A stretch of DNA of 6,649 bases from Planctomycetota bacterium (GTDB lineage Bacteria > Planctomycetota > B15-G4 > JADJEK01). The position numbers and the translations under genes are program-made. The stretch is from assembly GCA_016795255.1 (NCBI GenBank), contig JAEUIB010000629.1:1-6649 (forward strand). The letters run 5' to 3'. The number at the start of each line of letters is the position of its first letter. Position 1 is the first letter of the stretch. Of this stretch, positions 4,094 through 6,649 are shown in pieces. Below the pieces are notes generated by a model, which was given only the letters and a program-made list of their open reading frames with translations, was not told the origin of the DNA and did no database searches.

Positions 4094-6649
4094 ATGACTG
4101 AAGCCGAATCGAACAAGATCTCGGCGCGCTCGGTGACCGAGGCTCGATCGGGAAGCGAGGGAGTCGTGGCCCGTCGTCCGTGGTGGTTGGTTCCGGCGGC
4201 GTGCGTGGTCTGGGACGTGTTGGCCGCGACGGCGTCGGGTGCGCCACCGCGTCCACGGATCGAGGTCGGCCCGATCGCGGTCGAGCAGCACGTTGCCGAT
4301 TTCGATCGGGACGGCTTTCCCGACATCGCGGTGCGCGACGCGACCACGAGCCCCCTGCGCGTGCTCGCGAACGACGGTACGGGGTCGTTCGCGGACCTCG
4401 CGCTCGATCCGAGTTTGGTGGCGCTGGGATCAGGAGCTTCGACCCTCGGAGACTTCGATGGCGACGGCCGCGTCGATCTGGGGCTGTTCTCGGACCAAGG
4501 ACCGCCCACGTTTCGATTCGCGCGCAGTCGCGGCGACGGCACGTTCGACGCGCCGATCGTCGTTCCGCTTTCCGCGGCGGTGAAGGAGTTCGCGATCGCG
4601 GACTTCGATCGCGACGGCGCCGACGACATCGCGATCGTCCTCAATGCGAAGTTCGCAGTCTGGATGCAGCTCGCCGGGACCGTCGTGGGCTTCGAGAAGC
4701 ACTCGCCGTATGCGTTGGGTGTGATCGCGGCGGACCTCGACGGGGATGGAACCGTCGACCTCGCGATCCGCGAGGGACTCCTCGGGACCGAGTACTGGCC
4801 GGGCGACGGTCAGGGCCACTTCGGCCCGAGCTTGACCGGGACCGCGGCGTTGCCGCCCACACCAGGTACCGGCTGGTTCGGAGACGTCGATGGCGACCGG
4901 CATGCGGAGTGGGTCGTCGGGTGGCCTTCGTCGAGTTCGATCCTCGTGAAGCGATTCGATGCAGCGTGGAATCAGTCCGTCGTCGCCACACTCGCGACGA
5001 CCTTCGTCTCTCCAGCCTGGATCGGGCTTCGCGACCTCAGCGGCGACGGGCGCGACGACGTGCTCGTTACGAGCAGCCTGGGTGAATTCGCGTGGTTCGA
5101 GTCTTTCGGCAACGGATCGTTCTCGACCGAGCGGATCGTGCGCATCGGGAAACTCGCCGCGAGCGCATTGGCGCAGTTTCAGTGCATCGATGTCGACGGG
5201 GACGCGATTCCCGACATCGTCGCGCGCCACCACGTGCGGACTGCCGTCGGTGTGCGTGCGGCCGACGGCGGACTCGGCGGAGTCCCTATTCCGTCGTCGC
5301 CGGCGTACGTCTGGAGTCCGGTGAACACCGCGGTCGCGGACGTCGACGGCGATGGTGATACCGACGCGCTCGGGACCGCAGCGACGCAGTTCTCCAGCCA
5401 GGACTTGGTGACCTCGAGCAACGCGGGAGACGGCACGTTCACGGTGGGCCTGGGGTCGCCGTTGAATGCGTGGATGTACGACATCGCACGAGTGCACGTC
5501 GACGACTTCGACGGAGACGGATCCGTCGACGCGTTGCTCGAGCACGACATGGGCGCAGTCCGCATCGCGCTGGGGACAGGAACAGGGTCGTTCTCCGCGC
5601 CGATCGAGTTGCTCCCGAGCGATGAGCCGACCTTCGGTGTGTCGATCGTCGATGTCGACCTGGATGGCGACCCCGACGTGATCGCGTCTCGTCATCAACG
5701 CCTGCTGGCGTTCTCCAATGACGGCGCGGGTGCGTTCGCCGCGATCGCGCCCGAGCCGACGAACGTCGATCAGACCGTGGCCGAACGAGCGCTCGCGGTC
5801 GCCGATGTCGACGGCGACGGCGTCGTGGATGTGCTGACGGGAGAAGCGCCTTCGGCGGCGGTCGGCCATGCAATCGCGATCCGGCACGGGCGCGGCGATT
5901 TCACGTTCGCGGCACCGACGTACGAAGCCCTCGATGTCGATCCGATCGATGCGCTCGCCCACGGTGACCTTGACGCCGATGGCGACGACGACGTGGTGGC
6001 GACTCGGTTCGTCGCGTCGACGCCGACGGTCCTGGTGTTCCGCAACGACACCGCGGCAGGGTTGCTCGAGAGCCAGAGTGAGTCGCTGAAGGTCCCGGGT
6101 TGGTCCAACACCGCACCGATCTTGGCTGACATCGGCGCCGACGGTCACACCGACGTCGTCGTCGGGGGGGCGCAGGCGTACAACTCGCTCGAAGGACACG
6201 GCGATGCGCGGGTCGACTCCGCTCGACTGTTCTCGCTCTTGAATCCGCTCGGAGCGGTCGCCGACCTGAACGGCGACGGCGTCCCCGAGCTTCTCGGGAC
6301 CGGAGGATTCACCACGCAGTTCGAGCCGACGACGTGCGTTGCCACGCCCGTGCTGTACGGCGTCGGATGTGCGGGGATGACGTCCGCGCTTCCTCAGCTG
6401 ACGGCCTACGGCTGCGCGACGTCAGGGTCGTCGCTGACGTTGCGCGTCGCGGTCGCGCATCCGTCCACGACCGCACTGCTCGTATTCGCGAGCGCGTCGG
6501 CCCCGTTGCCGGTGGCGGGGTGTTCGCTGCTCGTCGGTGGTCCCACGTGGGTCGTCGTGCCGATCGCGCTGACCGCGCAAGGCGGCGCCACGTTCGCCGG
6601 TGAACTCAGTGCGGTCGTGCCGACGTTGTCCGGACCAATGACGACCTAC
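4094..6649 (+). CDS. Secreted FG-GAP/VCBS repeat protein with 14 calcium-loop repeats, 3' end outside window
   Basis: Open for 852 codons with no stop before the window ends. Residues about 26-50 (ARRPWWLVPAACVVW...ATASGA) look like a signal peptide. Fourteen repeats with a DxDGDGxxD calcium-loop core start at about residues 69, 120, 170, 214, 264, 314, 366, 416, 471, 520, 571, 625, 679 and 724, a period near 50. Examples are DFDGDGRVD and DVDGDGVVD. FG-GAP repeats are propeller blades, and 14 suggests two seven-bladed propellers. Loops 5 (DVDGDRHAE), 6 (DLSGDGRDD) and 13 (DIGADGHTD) are degenerate. From about residue 746 comes a C-terminal domain with C748, C759, C774 and C810, probably missing its last few dozen residues. 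The role is unknown; adhesion or a surface structure is a guess. The ATG has no clear ribosome site. A GTG at 4166 with GAGG upstream would put the signal peptide at the N-terminus and may be the true start. Confidence 0.88.
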   Translation, partial: MTEAESNKISARSVTEARSGSEGVVARRPWWLVPAACVVWDVLAATASGAPPRPRIEVGPIAVEQHVADFDRDGFPDIAVRDATTSPLRVLANDGTGSFADLALDPSLVALGSGASTLGDFDGDGRVDLGLFSDQGPPTFRFARSRGDGTFDAPIVVPLSAAVKEFAIADFDRDGADDIAIVLNAKFAVWMQLAGTVVGFEKHSPYALGVIAADLDGDGTVDLAIREGLLGTEYWPGDGQGHFGPSLTGTAALPPTPGTGWFGDVDGDRHAEWVVGWPSSSSILVKRFDAAWNQSVVATLATTFVSPAWIGLRDLSGDGRDDVLVTSSLGEFAWFESFGNGSFSTERIVRIGKLAASALAQFQCIDVDGDAIPDIVARHHVRTAVGVRAADGGLGGVPIPSSPAYVWSPVNTAVADVDGDGDTDALGTAATQFSSQDLVTSSNAGDGTFTVGLGSPLNAWMYDIARVHVDDFDGDGSVDALLEHDMGAVRIALGTGTGSFSAPIELLPSDEPTFGVSIVDVDLDGDPDVIASRHQRLLAFSNDGAGAFAAIAPEPTNVDQTVAERALAVADVDGDGVVDVLTGEAPSAAVGHAIAIRHGRGDFTFAAPTYEALDVDPIDALAHGDLDADGDDDVVATRFVASTPTVLVFRNDTAAGLLESQSESLKVPGWSNTAPILADIGADGHTDVVVGGAQAYNSLEGHGDARVDSARLFSLLNPLGAVADLNGDGVPELLGTGGFTTQFEPTTCVATPVLYGVGCAGMTSALPQLTAYGCATSGSSLTLRVAVAHPSTTALLVFASASAPLPVAGCSLLVGGPTWVVVPIALTAQGGATFAGELSAVVPTLSGPMTTY
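4157..4160 (+). promoter_or_regulatory. Possible ribosome binding site for an alternative GTG start of the FG-GAP gene
   Basis: GAGG lies 5 nt before GTG 4166-4168. Starting there gives VARRPWWLVPAACVV..., a normal-length signal peptide, whereas the ATG at 4094 adds 24 polar residues first. Third-position G/C is about 70% over 4094-4165 and about 82% over the next 40 codons by my count. Both facts mildly favour the GTG. Confidence 0.4.

Noticed and set aside
396..4097. A 1233-codon + strand ORF opposite both tldD-family genes
   Set aside because: Its translation is Arg/Ala/Asp-rich without domain character, and it lies exactly antisense to two well-supported genes. Extreme third-position G/C removes stops from the opposite frame, so it is a shadow.
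4430..6199. A 589-codon - strand ORF opposite the FG-GAP gene
   Set aside because: It is antisense to periodic DGDGxxD codons. Its repetitive Val/Asp/Arg pattern is a reflection of those repeats.

Overview
The window is GC-rich (about two thirds G+C by eye) bacterial chromosome with a strong G/C bias at third codon positions. The best guess for the source is a Planctomycetota bacterium. The main clue is the large secreted FG-GAP protein at the right end, which finishes in a Cys/Gly-rich domain (pattern YGxGCxG ... GC ... PLPVAGCSLLV) that I associate with secreted proteins of that phylum. Secreted TldD-like proteins also fit. Myxococcota is the main alternative. No mobile element, tRNA, rRNA or CRISPR array is visible.

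Layout, left to right. (1) 2-121, + strand: the last 39 codons of a protoporphyrinogen-oxidase-like FAD enzyme (hemG/hemY type). (2) 122-320: a tandem array of 21 units of 9 or 10 bp built on GGGACG, flush against that stop codon. It is 52% G and has a single T on the + strand. (3) 335-499, - strand: a 54-codon gene for a single-pass membrane protein, too short for routine ORF calling, with a 13-bp perfect inverted repeat inside it. (4) 546-2231 and 2253-3974, - strand: two tandem, homologous TldD/PmbA-family proteins, both with signal peptides. The upstream one keeps the zinc site (HEIFGH plus a distal Cys). The downstream one has lost all three metal ligands. (5) 3975-4093: a divergent intergenic region. 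(6) 4094 to the right edge, + strand: a secreted protein with 14 FG-GAP/VCBS-type repeats, probably two seven-bladed beta-propellers. It is still open at the window end.

The three - strand genes look like one operon (gaps of 21 and 46 bp, each with a Shine-Dalgarno-like site): active TldD-like subunit, metal-less TldE-like subunit, small membrane protein. This resembles the cytoplasmic TldD/TldE heterodimeric protease moved outside the inner membrane and possibly given a membrane partner. That is the most interesting system here, although the complex is an inference. The operon converges on the hemG-like gene, and the GGGACG array lies between the two 3' ends. There the operon transcript would be C-rich and G-poor (suited to Rho), while the opposite transcript would be G-rich with regularly spaced GGG runs.
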